A DNA stretch of 64,000 nucleotides from Zerene cesonia (taxonomy: Eukaryota; Arthropoda; Insecta; Lepidoptera; Pieridae): the NCBI RefSeq assembly GCF_012273895.1, contig NC_052104.1, positions 7,502,001-7,566,000 of the forward strand, written 5' to 3'. Position 1 is the first letter of the stretch. Each line of letters begins with the position of its first letter. Positions 46,252 to 58,148 of the stretch are shown piece by piece. The translations under genes were made by a program, and so were the position numbers. The notes beneath the pieces are model-generated. The model worked only from the letters and a program-made list of their open reading frames with translations, was not told the origin of the DNA and searched no databases.

Positions 46252-46442
46252 CTATGGGTGCTTTTCATTAAAACAAGCTAAACAGTAAGTTTTTTTACAG
46301 TTCATGCATCCTGTGGGAACTTTCTTGGTTTTTATTGCAGCTTGATGGCTTGGCATTAAATTACGAAGCTTTTCATAACACCCCACACATCGCCTCCTCT
46401 TCGAAAGCTTTTCCATATGATGAGTTTTATCAATTTTCAGTT
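46252..46442 (-). CDS. piggyBac-type cysteine-rich exon (non-FLYWCH)
   Basis: The acceptor is tttattatttcag, overhang AA, 62 residues, the same phase as the FLYWCH exons. The order is C18-x2-C21, a 23-residue insert, C45-x2-C48, C53-x2-C56-F and H61-P at the end. This is the C-terminal cross-brace zinc pattern of piggyBac transposases (compare C-x2-C...C-x2-C...C-x2-C-F-x3-H). No transposase body is visible next to it. It may be a captured isoform tail or a stand-alone relic; no frameshift has disturbed it. Confidence 0.6.
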
Positions 46443-48599
46443 CTGAAATAATAAATTTCAGGTGTGTGTGGTTTATTATACAGAAAAGCTCTTTATGTTG
46501 CATCAGCCAGAATACAACGACTTGTTTGTTTTATGATAATTCCTCAACAAATCTGATCCTATATATAAACTTCGTGATAAGGTGATAGTTAATACATTAC
46601 TATTGGCTCAAAAACATAGTATGCCATTCAGTTGGAAGCTATCTATAAAATACATGTATGTATTTTTTTACAAAAAGTATGAATTTACGGCTTACCTGTT
46701 TGAAAATAATAGTTGATAATTTGATTTTGACTACACACATACTTGTATGAATATTTTACAATATCAGTACTGCGAGTTTTGGTACCGTGTCTACCATGCA
46801 CCATGTCGTGATTTAATGCTTAGGTCTACATACAAGATATACCCAACTTATTATGCACTGCTATAAAATATTTTATTATTCTGTGACATACAAGGGTGGC
46901 CTACATCTCGGGATCATAATCATATAACACTTATCAAATACATATTTATATCTGTCCTGTAATGGAACGATATCAAAGCGAAACTCCGCATAGCAGAGAA
47001 CTTTATTATACACCAAAAACAAGACACAGATGTTGTTCCAGATAATTTCACAATCTATAATTTAAATGATACGTAACACATTTATTAATGTGAATCACAT
47101 TTGTGTTGACTATTTTACTAACATATTATTAATTTTATAGTCATAATAAAACTTATATATGGATGCATTATTAAAGTAGGTCATTTAATAAGACTAAATA
47201 GCTACTCAAATAGGAATTTTTTATTAGAATAGAACAGATATTCATCAAAATTTCCAAAAATGTTTTTGTTTATTTAAATGACATTCTTACATTCTAACAC
47301 TTACCGCATCTTTTCTAATTATAGTGTAGAAGTACTTAATCATCACACACAGTGCACAATAAAAGGTTCACTCACACACATTACACACAATAATGTTTAT
47401 TGGATTATTATTAATTTTATTCAAAATATTTGGTAATATTATAGGTTATGTTACCACAACATATTTATATACATAGTCTTATCACTTTGTAGAACTTAAT
47501 TGTACTTTGTATATACCAGAAACGAAAAAATAAATTAGAAATTATACGCGTTGTCCCCAAAATACAAATAAAACATTTTCGTAAAGTTTGCAAACAATAA
47601 TTTGACAACTTGCCATAACAACTAGTGATGTACTTACTGTAAAATTTAGTAACCGCCAACCGGATTATCGGTAACTGAATTTTCTAGTAAGTAATATTGA
47701 CTAAATAAGTTTTACATTATCGGATAAGTAATAAATATATTTATTTCACCTACAATAAAGAATTAAGTTACCTTCATATTGCAAAGGAGCCAAATATACG
47801 ATATTTATTTAAATAAATTTCATTTGAAAACATATTACATGATAATTTTCAAAATATGTATTTTGTAATTCTTAGTTAAAACCGATAATTGATTACTCCG
47901 ATAAATATTAAATACAAGGGACTACAACACTGCAAGTCGTTGACGTTTCTCGACGCTAGAAATAACCTCAAAATTTTCATTGTTTATTTTACGTGTTTAT
48001 GTTTAAAATAATAATTAGTGTTCAAATTTGATTAAAATATGCAACCTAAAAATCAGTGTCATAAAATAGTAGTACTAAACACTTGTAGAGTTTTGAATCT
48101 GAAAGACGTAATTAATAAGTTGTTAGATTTCCATCCAAATAATTTCCAAACATATTTAAAAAAAACTGAGAAGAATTGTGATAATGTGTTATTATTTATG
48201 TTTCTTAATATGTAATTACATCATAAATGTGCAGTGTGAAGTAAAATTGTGTTATTTTTCGTTATGAGTTAATTACGGCGTTCCTGAATATACACACGAA
48301 ATGGCGGGAATTGCAAATGATCAATTATAGGTTAGTATTTTGCCTTGAAATTTTGTCGACACTGTAACACATTAAGAAATCATTGTACGATCTACACATA
48401 AAGCCATTACAGTCTAGGCTAAAATAATAAATATATTTATCTTCGATTATTATTTTGCTTTACGGAAAAAAACTTGTTTTATTATACATTGTAAATTTAT
48501 ATGTTCTTCAACTTTTGATAAGTATGAAGGAACTCCTTTCTGTCTGTCTGCACTTAACTGATTTTTGTATGTTTTCAATAAACTGTGATAATAATTTAT

Positions 48600-48815
48600 G
48601 AAGCTGGAGGCCCATATCCCTTTCCTTGCCCTTCCTAGTCCTGTCCTTTATTCCTCTCGTCAATTTTTTTTAATCCCTTCTCAATTTAAGGTCCAATCCA
48701 TTTGAAGAGGCATAAGGTCTACCATTGACCTTATGCCTCTCCAAATGTTCATGGGCAGTACCAGGGCTTATCATCAGGCGACCCACCAGCTCCATTGCCA
48801 ACTATGACACGTAAA
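48600..48815. repeat. Interspersed repeat with 20-bp inverted repeat
   Basis: Begins with wording shared with the 44770-45030 repeat (CCCTTTCCTTGCCCTTCC) and ends 'gggcttatcatcaggcgacc'. Its centre holds arms AGAGGCATAAGGTC and GACCTTATGCCTCT within about 48698-48747, the outer parts pairing imperfectly. It is probably two opposed fragments of one repeat family. Confidence 0.55.
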
Positions 48816-49982
48816 AAAAATTAAGAATAGAGAATGTGTTATACCTATATATAGATTATAATATGGGATTAAGATTGGTTTATTTATCAGGTTAATCAAA
48901 AACACTGACTATTCTATCATAAAAAATTCTAAGAAAGACATCTGAGGTCATGAACAGTTATTTAATGTTTATTATTATTTATTGCATTTATATATGCAGT
49001 GCTATCATTCTAAGACTACATTGTCTGTTGCACATTGCCTGTATCAGTTACCAAATGCCATTTGACTATTGTGCAATATCAATCATAAACCAACTTTGTA
49101 ACTGTTTCTCATCCACACCCATAGTTCTAAAGCACTTCATTACACCAAAATTGTAGTCTTATGTAGTAGGTCATTGGAAATTTTTTTGTCAATAAAGACA
49201 CAATATTGTGAGTGCTTTTCTTATTTCTAACTATATAAATAAAAATGCATAGCCAAGTGTGTTACTAAGTGTAAAACTGGAGAATGTCACAACCAATTTT
49301 TTTTTTTACATTTATGATAAGGCACAAGGAATGTTCTTATGGTGGGAAAAACATTCCACAGATGAAGGACGCCTAGTATACAATAAATGTAACTTACCAT
49401 TTATCCTATGTTATTTTCAAAATATTAAATCATACTTTATGCCTTTACTTTACAAAACATATCTACATTTTTAAATCATGCACAACTTTCTTTTGTTACA
49501 GGTGAGTTGCACCTGCTGTTTAACACAAATCATCCTTAGTGAGTTGAATTTGACCACAATATATTGAATTGTCTTATAATATTTGGTACTACCATATTGA
49601 GTTCATTTATGAGGTACAAGTTAAATATGCTACAATTATTTCCGTTTCGGAGAGCTTGGTTTGGATCAAAACAATAAGTGTTTTTACTTTTGTTGAATAG
49701 TCATTCATAATTATTAATTATAGATTATATATAGGTAATTGATAACTTATTAGATATATTTTTTCTTAAAAATAGGCATATGCTGTATTTATTTGTGTTT
49801 TTTTTGTATTTTTTTATTGAAAGTTAAGATATTGTCGTAGTAGTGGGAGACTTGACCTTCCACTACTCTGTTTATTCTTGTGGTTTTCTATTTGTTACTG
49901 AGAAATCCATCATTGAAGTAATCTTGTAGCCTCTATATGTATGTTTTGGTGGTGGTAATAAATACCCTTTTTCTATAAGACC

Positions 49983-50165
49983 ACCTCCTTGGTACAGTGG
50001 TTCTCGTGCGAGTGTAGAACCCTCCTCGGTTCTGGGTTCGAATCCCAGTGGGGACGCAGAAAAAAAAAGACTCTTGGTCTGGCAGGACACAGAAGGCTGA
50101 TCACCTACTTGTCCATAAAGAAAATCAATCAGTGAAACAGATGCATGTCATCTGCCTCATACCCC
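49983..50165 (+). mobile_element. tRNA-derived SINE, copy 2
   Basis: Box A-like TTGGTACAGTGG and box B GGTTCGAATCC are followed by the same body as copy 1 at 7392-7565 ('ggacacagaaggctgatcac', 'cagtgaaacagatg'). The - strand frame 49872-50090 overlaps it and is not a gene. Confidence 0.7.
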
Positions 50166-51183
50166 ACTAGGGGACGCAGGACTTCACTTTTATACAATTT
50201 CGTTATTTCTGATAATTTATTTTTAAATGTATTGATGCAAATGTTATTGTGTAGTCTGTTAAATGAGATATATCATTGTGTATTTGTTAGCATTCAAAAA
50301 ATTTTTTTCAACATCAGTTTTTGTTGCTGATCCTATAGCTGCATACCATATATCCATATAGGCTTTTTATATTATTATTTATGTATTTAAATGTAAATGA
50401 TAAATGGTCAAGTTTACTTATAATCCTGCATTTTTAAATATAAAAAGTCTATTGAAAAATAGTTATCTCTAACTAGAAATTAAATTGAAGCAGCATTGCA
50501 GATGTCAATATGTTTATAATTTTCTTGCAGTAAAAACCATTTTTTGTTTGAAGGTCTTGCACTCAAACTTTATTTAAGGATTAGTGAGCTTAATTTTGAT
50601 GGAGAAGTAAGTGTTAATATTTTATAAATGAAAATTCAACAATATTTAAAAAATTTATGCACATTACGCTATTACTTTAAAAAAAAGTAGTAGCTTTAAT
50701 TGTTATTTTTTTATTGTTTTTATGCAACAATAAGATGAATAAAGAGATACATAACATATATGTACAATTAGACATTCATTGAAAGATCATTTTTCCGACT
50801 CTTCCTCAACAAGATCTACTACCAACATGTCATTAAGTAAATAATGGCTTGCAGTAAATTGTATATACATCATTAAATTAACACATTCATGGAATATCTA
50901 TGAAATATGCTAAATTATCTACTTAAAAAATACAATGAATTATTTCGTTGTTGTATGGATTATCGCATCACATTATTAAATAAGATAGCAATATAAAACG
51001 TTGTGCAGATAATATATTTCTAGATAAAAAATATGAAACATTGAAGTCGGTCATTGAATTAAACGTTTAGGTCTGTGGTTCAGGCTAGTATTCAGTATTC
51101 TCACAGTTATTTATGCATTTCAATATTTACAAGTGTCTTCAGCTTTCTTAAGCGTTTTTAATAAAGAATCTTATCATCTTCAG

Positions 51184-51440
51184 ATGTTCTAATAATACCA
51201 TCGAGAAAATGGTCTAAACTTTCATTAGGATTACTACTTTATCAAAGATATACGATATACGTACACTGTGCGATATCAAAAAAGGGCCGGACGTATTGGA
51301 CGTGTTTTAGTCATCAGAAGAAAGGCTGTAAGTCTAAATCCCAAGGTATATAAAGGAGAAACGAAAATTTATTTACGCTACGTAATCATTCGCCTCCAGA
51401 ATTACCCATACATTCGGATAATATACAGTATTTGTATTGA
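51184..51440 (+). pseudogene. mod(mdg4): Frameshifted FLYWCH exon 37
   Basis: The acceptor cttatcatcttcag and overhang AT are intact. The first frame gives VLIIPSRKWSKLSLGLLLYQ, a W-T-C core, G-C-K-S-K and then TAA at 51351-51353. A second frame resumes at about 51390 with R-N-H-S-PP and a NIQYLY end at TGA (51438-51440). The first His of the H-x-H pair is lost (R-N-H) as well as the frame. Two defects indicate a truly decayed exon. It is the first + strand exon after the strand switch. Confidence 0.75.
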
Positions 51441-51728
51441 ATAAATTTTTTAAGATTGTATTAGTAAGTACTAAATTAATGCCATTAGTATAATGCGGAT
51501 TTCTATTTGAAAGTAATAAAGATTTGTTGAATTTTTTCATGTTTCTTACTAATATCTGAGAAGTTAAACGTTAATATAAAATTAAAAAATAATCAATCTT
51601 GGTAGTACGAATGATACAGAATACTGCCATAAAAGCGAATGAACTCCATGACTCGATTTAAATTTGTTATCCACTTCGTCAATTGTCGATAAGGTAATGT
51701 TGATTTCCTCCATTGACTACCATTGCAG

Positions 51729-52006
51729 AAAATATACATTTCATAAAGTCAAGGAGGGGCAAGACGCTACTTATATACCAACAATACTCCTTTGCTCGGA
51801 ACAGTGTTAGCCAACGCGCTGTATCTTGGTGCTGTTCTTCCCGTTGCTCTAGGAGGTGTCCAGCTCAATTGTCCTTGAGCAACGGTGGTGTGCTTACCGT
51901 AACTAATGAGCACCATACGCATCCACCGCCCCTTTTCTACTTAAATAGTAAAGGAGACTATGTAAGAACAAAACAGGAAGAAAATGAACAGGCCTGTTCT
52001 GAATGA
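51729..52006 (+). CDS. mod(mdg4): FLYWCH alternative last exon 38
   Basis: The acceptor is tgactaccattgcag, overhang AA, 91 residues. NIHFIKSRRGKTLLIYQQYS, then W33-C-C35, C43 and H62-T-H64-PPP, followed by KGDYVRTK and an acidic ending. It pairs with exon 39: both have S-R-R-G-K, C-S-S-R, R-C-P-A-Q-L-S-L and H-T-H. C34 and C39 are extra cysteines. An AATAAA lies at 52320-52325. Confidence 0.89.
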
Positions 52007-52514
52007 CAAAGCACGAAAATGGAATTGGATAAGGCTGAAAGAATCACAGTTTTAATAGCAAGAGCAAAGGAATGCTTTTCGAATTTTATCATGTGTGAAC
52101 TAAAGTTCTAATCCTAACATCAATGTAATCCAGTAGTGACCCATAAAGGGGATTTTCTTTGTTTGGTTTAAAAAACGTATTTACGTGTAAAAAGTATTAA
52201 AAAAATATAGGTAGATGTACAAATGTTCAAACAATGTACCAAAGTTTAAGATATAATATTTGTCTTCAAACTCGTTATTTCGCAAGAGTTTAGTATACGT
52301 TTGAATTGTGATACATAATAATAAACTTAATGTACATCTAGGATTGAAATGGCTTTCCAACCAAGAATCCTAGGAAAATATTTAAACTGTGTTAAATATA
52401 TATTTTTTTTTATAGAATACATTTAAAGGATTATTGGATCCATCTAATACTTACTATTGTTCCGCAAACAATCACGCCGACTGTATGTAACTGTAGATAT
52501 ATTGCGTTTTTCAG

Positions 52515-52768
52515 AAATACGTTTCATTGAATCGAGACGGGGAAAACAATTGTTGTATTATAATAATTTCACATACTCTAAGAATAATGTGTCCAAAACT
52601 GCTACATCGTGGCTGTGTTCATCTAGGAATTCTAAGAGATGTCCTGCACAGTTGTCTTTGAAAAATGATGGGACAGTTGTTTTAAATAATACCATACACA
52701 CACATAAACCACCGATAGTGTATAGGTGCCAGGATGGACACTATGTAAAGTTTCAGATTGTTTCATAA
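52515..52768 (+). CDS. mod(mdg4): FLYWCH alternative last exon 39
   Basis: The acceptor is atattgcgtttttcag, overhang AA, 83 residues. IRFIESRRGKQLLYYNNFTY, then W32-L-C34, C42 and H61-T-H63-KPP, then DGHYVKFQ. It is the tandem sister of exon 38, sharing the CPAQLSL strand after the second Cys in place of the usual C-K-A. An AATAAA at 52903-52908 lies 135 nt past the stop. Confidence 0.89.
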
Positions 52769-53305
52769 CGCTTCTGTATTGCCGATTAAACATGATATAC
52801 TATTATTTTCATATACTTAATAGATTTTTTTCATATTTTTGTATTTTTTCTTAAACTTTTATTAAATTTGGTTTATGAAACTTAAACTGTTTTATAGGAT
52901 AAAATAAACGTTTATAGATAGGTATTGAACACTTGATAAATCGAGTGTTTAAAAGAGCTCAATTGGAAATTTAGAAAATACGTACTAAAACGTACAGTTC
53001 CCAATTTCATTAAGGATACAAAAAGGATTTGAATAATTGCGCTTGAGAAAAATATGAAGACATCATGTAACATTTAAATTGGAAATGCGTTTTCCATAAT
53101 AATCAACACTTTACATTTGAGCTTTTCAAGCGGCTATAAAGGTGTACCAAGTAATTGGTTGCGCCTTCGATCTCGTATCAATAGTAAGAGTACCTACATT
53201 ATGATGAGTGTTTCATCGTTTTTATATATACTATACCGCTATGTTAAATTATCTCTTCAAATTTTTAATAAAATAAATCATTTTCAACATTTAACGCATC
53301 AACAG

Positions 53306-53559
53306 GTTTTATAACAACATCAAACCGAGGTAAAGCAAAACTGATTTTCTACGATTACGCGTATAACGTGAGTTACGCTTCGAAGAAAGAGAATTTGATC
53401 AAATGGTACTGCTCGTCACGGATATCCCAAGTTTGCAAGGCCAGTGTCACCACAGACTTTAACAACAGGATCATTGCAGCTGTGGGAACACACACACACG
53501 CTAGTAATTCGGGTGATATCCGAATGAGAAATAAATATTGCAACGTGATCTTATCTTGA
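53306..53559 (+). CDS. mod(mdg4): FLYWCH alternative last exon 40
   Basis: The acceptor is aacgcatcaacag (weak pyrimidine tract), overhang GT, 83 residues. FITTSNRGKAKLIFYDYAYN, then W33-Y-C35-SSR, C43 and H62-T-H64. The tail has no PP and no DG-x-Y motif, ending NKYCNVILS. The C-S-S-R and H-T-H features connect it to exons 38 and 39. The Met in the middle of the open frame (53368) is not a start. Confidence 0.84.
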
Positions 53560-54278
53560 AATAATCGTGTAGGATCATGTTACGGTCAAGGAGATTTTAT
53601 AAGTAACCATTTTCCGCCTACTGAAGTATAGATGCATCTCTCTTAAGCTTATTATAGACGTGGTATGGAAGCTCATGGAACTTCTATTTAGAAAGTTCTT
53701 TTAATTGTAGATATATTTATTATTAAGTGTCTAATTATCATCGTATATCATAAAATATTCATTGTCTTTCAGGTGCGATGAATGAAAATTATAATGTGTA
53801 AATACATATTGTGAAATACAGTCGCATTTTCATAATAGAAAAAAAATTATTTACTTTAGTAATTTAATCTGAACTTTACATTTAATTAATATATTATTTG
53901 TATATAGTAATCGAGGGTTATACCTACAGAAAATGCTTATAGTACTGTTCACACGTGTCTGTACGTTTTGATGCAAATGGTACTCAATATACTCAATGGG
54001 AATATCGTAGTGTTATTTTATTGTCAATGTAATGTAGTGTATATCCTTTTCCTTAGCCTTCCTATTCCATTCCTTTATTCCCGTCATCAGTTCGTTCCTC
54101 ATCATTACTCTTACACTACTATTGTTACAAGCAGGCGTTCTTATGAGCGGTGGTGATCGCTTACCATAAAAATACATAATTTGTAATCATGAAATATCCG
54201 AAAATAATAACTATTCTAAATAAACATAAGATTATTTATACGTTAAGAGTTTATAGCTAACATTCAATCATATTTCAG

Positions 54279-54520
54279 GACCAGTCCTTATCAAAGGTTC
54301 CAAGAATAAATATATGCTGCTTTATAGATCTCATACATACAGTAGATGTACGAAGTCTAAAAAGGGTGTGGTATGGAAGTGTACAGCGAGCAAATCGGAG
54401 GGATGCAAGTCCGTGTTGACCACGGATCCTAACTTGAATATTGTCCAGTCGAAAGAACAACATAATCACGTGAAGCCTAATGTCAATGCCAAACCTAAAC
54501 ACGTTTATTTTTCCATATAG
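54279..54520 (+). CDS. mod(mdg4): FLYWCH alternative last exon 41
   Basis: The acceptor is tcaatcatatttcag, overhang GA, 79 residues. PVLIKGSKNKYMLLYRSHTY, then W32-K-C34, C42 (C-x7-C) and H61-N-H63. G-S-K replaces the R-G-K turn. The tail is PNVNAKPKHVYFSI without PP or DG. The - strand frame 54275-54502 is a shadow. If the upstream donor supplied T, the overhang would give a stop (TGA), which helps exclude T as the donated base. Confidence 0.86.
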
Positions 54521-55886
54521 AGTTATATAATATAGGCTTATAATCTAGTAGGATTTGTGTGGTTAATATAAGGGTACGTGAGTGGTCCTATGGTGATTTC
54601 AGTTGAGAGCTGTTAAGTTGCCGAGATATTATGTCATAAATGCCTTGAAATATAGGTCTTTTTTTACTTTAAAAACAGACAGATTCGTTAAAGAAAACGA
54701 ATTTTGGACTGGTTTAATTGTTTTTAGAAACGACAGCAGCTGGTCGGAGGATACCTAATCAAGGCTTTTTAAGATAAGAATTAGTTTTGCTAGAGTTATA
54801 TAGCGTACGTGGTTTTAATTGAAATATAAGTCTTTGAATTCATCTCTTTATAGCTTGAATCAATAAGATCCACTTACGTAGGTTAAGATATATTTGATTT
54901 CATTGGTTTAAATGTATACAATAAAAGTAAATTGTAAGTAGTTTATAAATTAATGTTAAGAAATACGTTAATGGTATATAATAGTAAAGTAGTTAATAAG
55001 TTTACAAGTGTGTATTTTATCTAAACTTTAAATTTGAGAGCTTCATATAGCGCAAATAATAAAAAAAAATGTTATTGATATAATTTAATAACTTTTCGAT
55101 TTTCAATAAATATAAAACGTAATTAATATATTATATTATATATAGAATTTAATATTATAATTAAAGGTTCAGTAACACTTTAGTAAGATTATGTTACTTT
55201 AATCGTATAATCTATTATAAAAATGTATTTTTAAAACTTTGACAACGTTATAGGTACATTATTCTACCTCCATTTATTCTTAAATATACTTTTAATAGAG
55301 ATTAAGGCAAAAAATGATTTTCATTTCCATTATTCATTCACACCGAATAATCTAGCAACCTTAATAGCAAGTGTAGTATAGTAAGTATGCTTAAATTGAC
55401 CTATGTCAAAAAAATTTACAAATCAAATTTAGTAGGAAGCTAAGAAAAGTATAATAAAATCGACAATACAAATACTATAATGAACGATGACTACTCGAGG
55501 TTAATTTTAAATCTCCAAGGTTAAAAGAAATACAGAGTGTATTTAAGTATATATATTTATGTATCCGGTGTAATGATTACGTTTCATACATGTAACGTTA
55601 AATATCATTAATAAGAGGAATAAATTTATAAGAATGTCTAAAAATTTAATGACAATATTTCCATTAATCCAATATATTGCTTTGTAATTCATTTAATGGC
55701 TCATGGATACCATTATTAAAGATTACAACTAATTGGATAATTTCGTGGTAAGTGTGTATTATGTAATATTTATTAGGCTAGAAATTAAACTGAAACTTGC
55801 AGGTATAAAATATTAACAAAATAGGTTAAAATCAATGAAGTATAATAGCATAACAATAAAACTTAGTCGCAAGTGTAACTTTCCAG
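54521..55886. other. Spacer without recognised gene
   Basis: 1.4 kb, strongly AT-rich. No exon signature, repeat family or RNA gene was recognised. Confidence 0.5.
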
Positions 55887-56131
55887 TAAGAGTGGTGACG
55901 GCAACCGACGGCGCCAGCATCTTGATGTTGAATGGGTATTCCTTTACAAATCCTTCTCCAATATCCGGTGGTGAGCGTTGGTACTGCTCAGGCAGGATAC
56001 CATGGAAGTGTACCGTGTGTTTACACGTTAATGACGATTACGAGTTCGTCTGTATATCCCATGAACATTGTCATGATCGACCGGTGTACGAGATCACTCC
56101 GGATGGGCTGTATTCTATGACAGCACTATGA
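55887..56131 (+). CDS. mod(mdg4): FLYWCH-like alternative last exon 42 (divergent)
   Basis: The acceptor is gtgtaactttccag, overhang TA, 80 residues. RVVTATDGASILMLNGYSFT, then W31-Y-C33, C41 and H60-C-H62. The segment after C41 is T-V-C44-L-H-V-N-D-D rather than C-K-A, so C44 is extra. The end is DGLYSMTAL. It pairs with exon 44 (V-V-T, H-V-N-D, E-F/L-V-C), with the unrelated exon 43 lying between them. An AATAAA is at 56412-56417. Confidence 0.84.
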
Positions 56132-56525
56132 GAATTCTCGTCACGTTTGCACTATCGAGTCTTTTAAAGAATATCTGAACTCTCTCTTTCTCGTTATTGT
56201 TTTTAATGAATGTTAATTGTACATTTTGTATACGGATGTTATTATTAATATTGTAACTATAAATTATAATTAAATATACATTTCTATTAATTACAAAAGT
56301 TGTGAAGTTGTGAGAAAAGATTATATCATATTACATATTCACGTTTTTAGAATATGCTTATATTTTTGCAGCTAGGTACACTATTGTAAATATTTTGTCT
56401 TGTCTTCTCTCAATAAATATTTTAATTGGACAAACTGTATCAACAATACCGGAACGATTCTTGTTGACGTTTTTATTCCTAATTTGTATTAAAATGTTAG
56501 AATGATTGAGAGTGCTTTTTTCCAG

Positions 56526-56785
56526 GTATAAAATATGAGTTTGTCAAGTCGCATCACGGTGTACACCCGGTTTTAATGATTGATGGGTTTACTTTTAACC
56601 AAGTGTCAAAAGATGGTCGCTACTGGACCTGTTCCAAACGGAGTTCGGTTAAATGCAAGGCTAAAGTACGCTTTGACAAAAATAAACGACTTAAATTGTA
56701 TGAAAAGGACCATAATCATATCGCTGGACCCAATCGATATTTAAAGAATAATCCAGCTATGTTGGAAGGACATTGGTTAGCCTAA
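56526..56785 (+). CDS. mod(mdg4): FLYWCH alternative last exon 43
   Basis: The acceptor is gagtgcttttttccag, overhang GT, 85 residues. IKYEFVKSHHGVHPVLMIDG, FTFNQ, Y-W33-T-C35, C43 and H62-N-H64. The core resembles - strand exons 14 and 15 (24.5 and 26.1 kb): K-Y-E-x-x, Y-W-x-C, K-C-K-A-K and R-F-D. The tail is unique (NPAMLEGHWLA). An AATAAA is at 56931-56936. Confidence 0.87.
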
Positions 56786-57135
56786 GCCTCTAGGTAAACT
56801 TCGGTTATATTCAATGTCAGAGGAAATTTAATTGCTTAATGAAAACATTACCCAATGAATATTTGTGAAATAGGTAAATAATAGTTTTATGAAAAATGTG
56901 TACATACTTATAGCATGAATGTTAATGATGAATAAATAATTTATTTTTGTTGTATTTATTTTCCCTTCTTCAATAAAGAGTTAAAAAATATAGATTATTT
57001 TTCTGCGCACGCGCTGGTGCTGTGTGATATCAACACCTAACTCAACCTAATTGAATGAATGCAAAATTATAATAATTTCACGATTATATGCAATTCCTTC
57101 TTTCGTCAATTTTAAATGGATCTTTCCTTTTCCAG

Positions 57136-57368
57136 TAATCGTAGTCACAATGTCGACTGGCAGCAAGTTTCTTATTATAAACGGGCATACATTCAGAAAA
57201 GAGATAAGCGTGAACGGAGCCACCAGTAGATGGTGCTGCAACGAGCCTTGTCCAAGCAAATGTGACGTCTACGCGCATGTTAACGACAAATTTGAATTAG
57301 TGTGCTTAATGAACACACACAACCACGAACCGACGTTGTGTCGCATGTTTCACGATAGAATAATGTAA
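57136..57368 (+). CDS. mod(mdg4): FLYWCH-like alternative last exon 44 (divergent)
   Basis: The acceptor is gatctttccttttccag, overhang TA, 76 residues. IVVTMSTGSKFLIINGHTFR, then W32-C-C34, C42 and H61-N-H63. Extra cysteines at 33, 38 and 56 make ligand choice less certain. The H-V-N-D strand matches exon 42. The upstream open frame from 57051 is intron. An AATAAA is at 57566-57571. Shadow frames lie on the - strand. Confidence 0.85.
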
Positions 57369-57669
57369 TTAAATAAAATTTACCATCGCCCAGTGCGATA
57401 TATTTTGCGGTCTTTTTAACACAATTTTTTTACAATATTGTAACTTTTTTACTCTAGTTTGTAAGTTTTAGGAAGAACAGTTTAGTTGATTAGTGACATA
57501 ATAATAGATCGTTAAGGTCCAAATTGGAGTGCAAGCCGTGTTGTTGCGTATCCCGTACAATTTTTAATAAATTTTTTATTTTTACATATGTGTTTTATTT
57601 TTCCGTGTGTAAGGTAGTTTTAAAAATGTAACATCTCAGATTTAATCTAACACCCGTGTTCTTCTGCAG

Positions 57670-57980
57670 AAGTGTGTTATGAAACTACCGAAGAAGTAAC
57701 AGTAGGCGACGATGTGATACTATTTCTGGAGTCACATCAAGGGAAGACAATTATGCAATATGGAGGATATCAATATCGTAAAGCACATAAAACAAAGCAC
57801 GGCGTTCGTTGGAAATGCATTTCGAAAAACTGCTTGGGATTCGTTTTTCTGAACGACTACAATGAGATTATTACTACGTCTGTCAGTCATGATCATGAAC
57901 CTCCATCATCTGCGGAACAACATGTAGAATCTGATGACAATGGTAAGATATCATTATGTTTAAAATTACTAAATAATTGA
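57670..57980 (+). CDS. mod(mdg4): FLYWCH exon 45, with internal donor at 57942
   Basis: The acceptor is cgtgttcttctgcag, overhang AA, 102 residues if read to the stop. An acidic lead of about 20 residues precedes SHQGKTIMQYGGYQYRK, W47-K-C49, C54 (short C-x4-C) and H73-D-H75-EPP. Within S-D-D-N-G a donor ATG|GTAAGA ends the exon at 57942 with one base of a codon, exactly the phase that the acceptor at 58149 needs. It may therefore act either as a last exon or as an internal exon joined to exon 46. Confidence 0.83.
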
Positions 57981-58148
57981 ATCCCCTTTTTTCGTTTTTC
58001 CTCAGCATTCTTAAAGTCAACTAAAGTATGTTTTTATTAAAAAATAAATCCAATTTCTATCATTTAAATTGCAAGTTCTGTATCTCTACCACTCCTCACA
58101 GTAAACTTAAACTACAAACGAAATCCACCTTTTATTTCTTCCTTCCAG

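Larger units (their letters stand above)
46443..51183. other. 4.7 kb strand-switch spacer
   Basis: Exons leave this region on the - strand to the left and on the + strand to the right, so it is where divergent transcription would start. It contains a GC-richer patch at about 47930-48330 (a promoter candidate), repeat blocks at 48600-48815 and a SINE at 49983-50165. No BTB-domain coding sequence was found. Small frames (47465-47659, 48950-49156, 49259-49474) lack motifs. Confidence 0.5.

Noticed and set aside
48301..48330. Start codon in strong context (MAGIANDQL) as first coding exon of the common part
   Set aside because: The frame stops after nine codons and does not resemble a BTB domain. 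At most it is a short upstream frame in a 5' exon.
49872..50090. 72-codon - strand gene
   Set aside because: It lies mostly inside the second SINE copy and has no motif.
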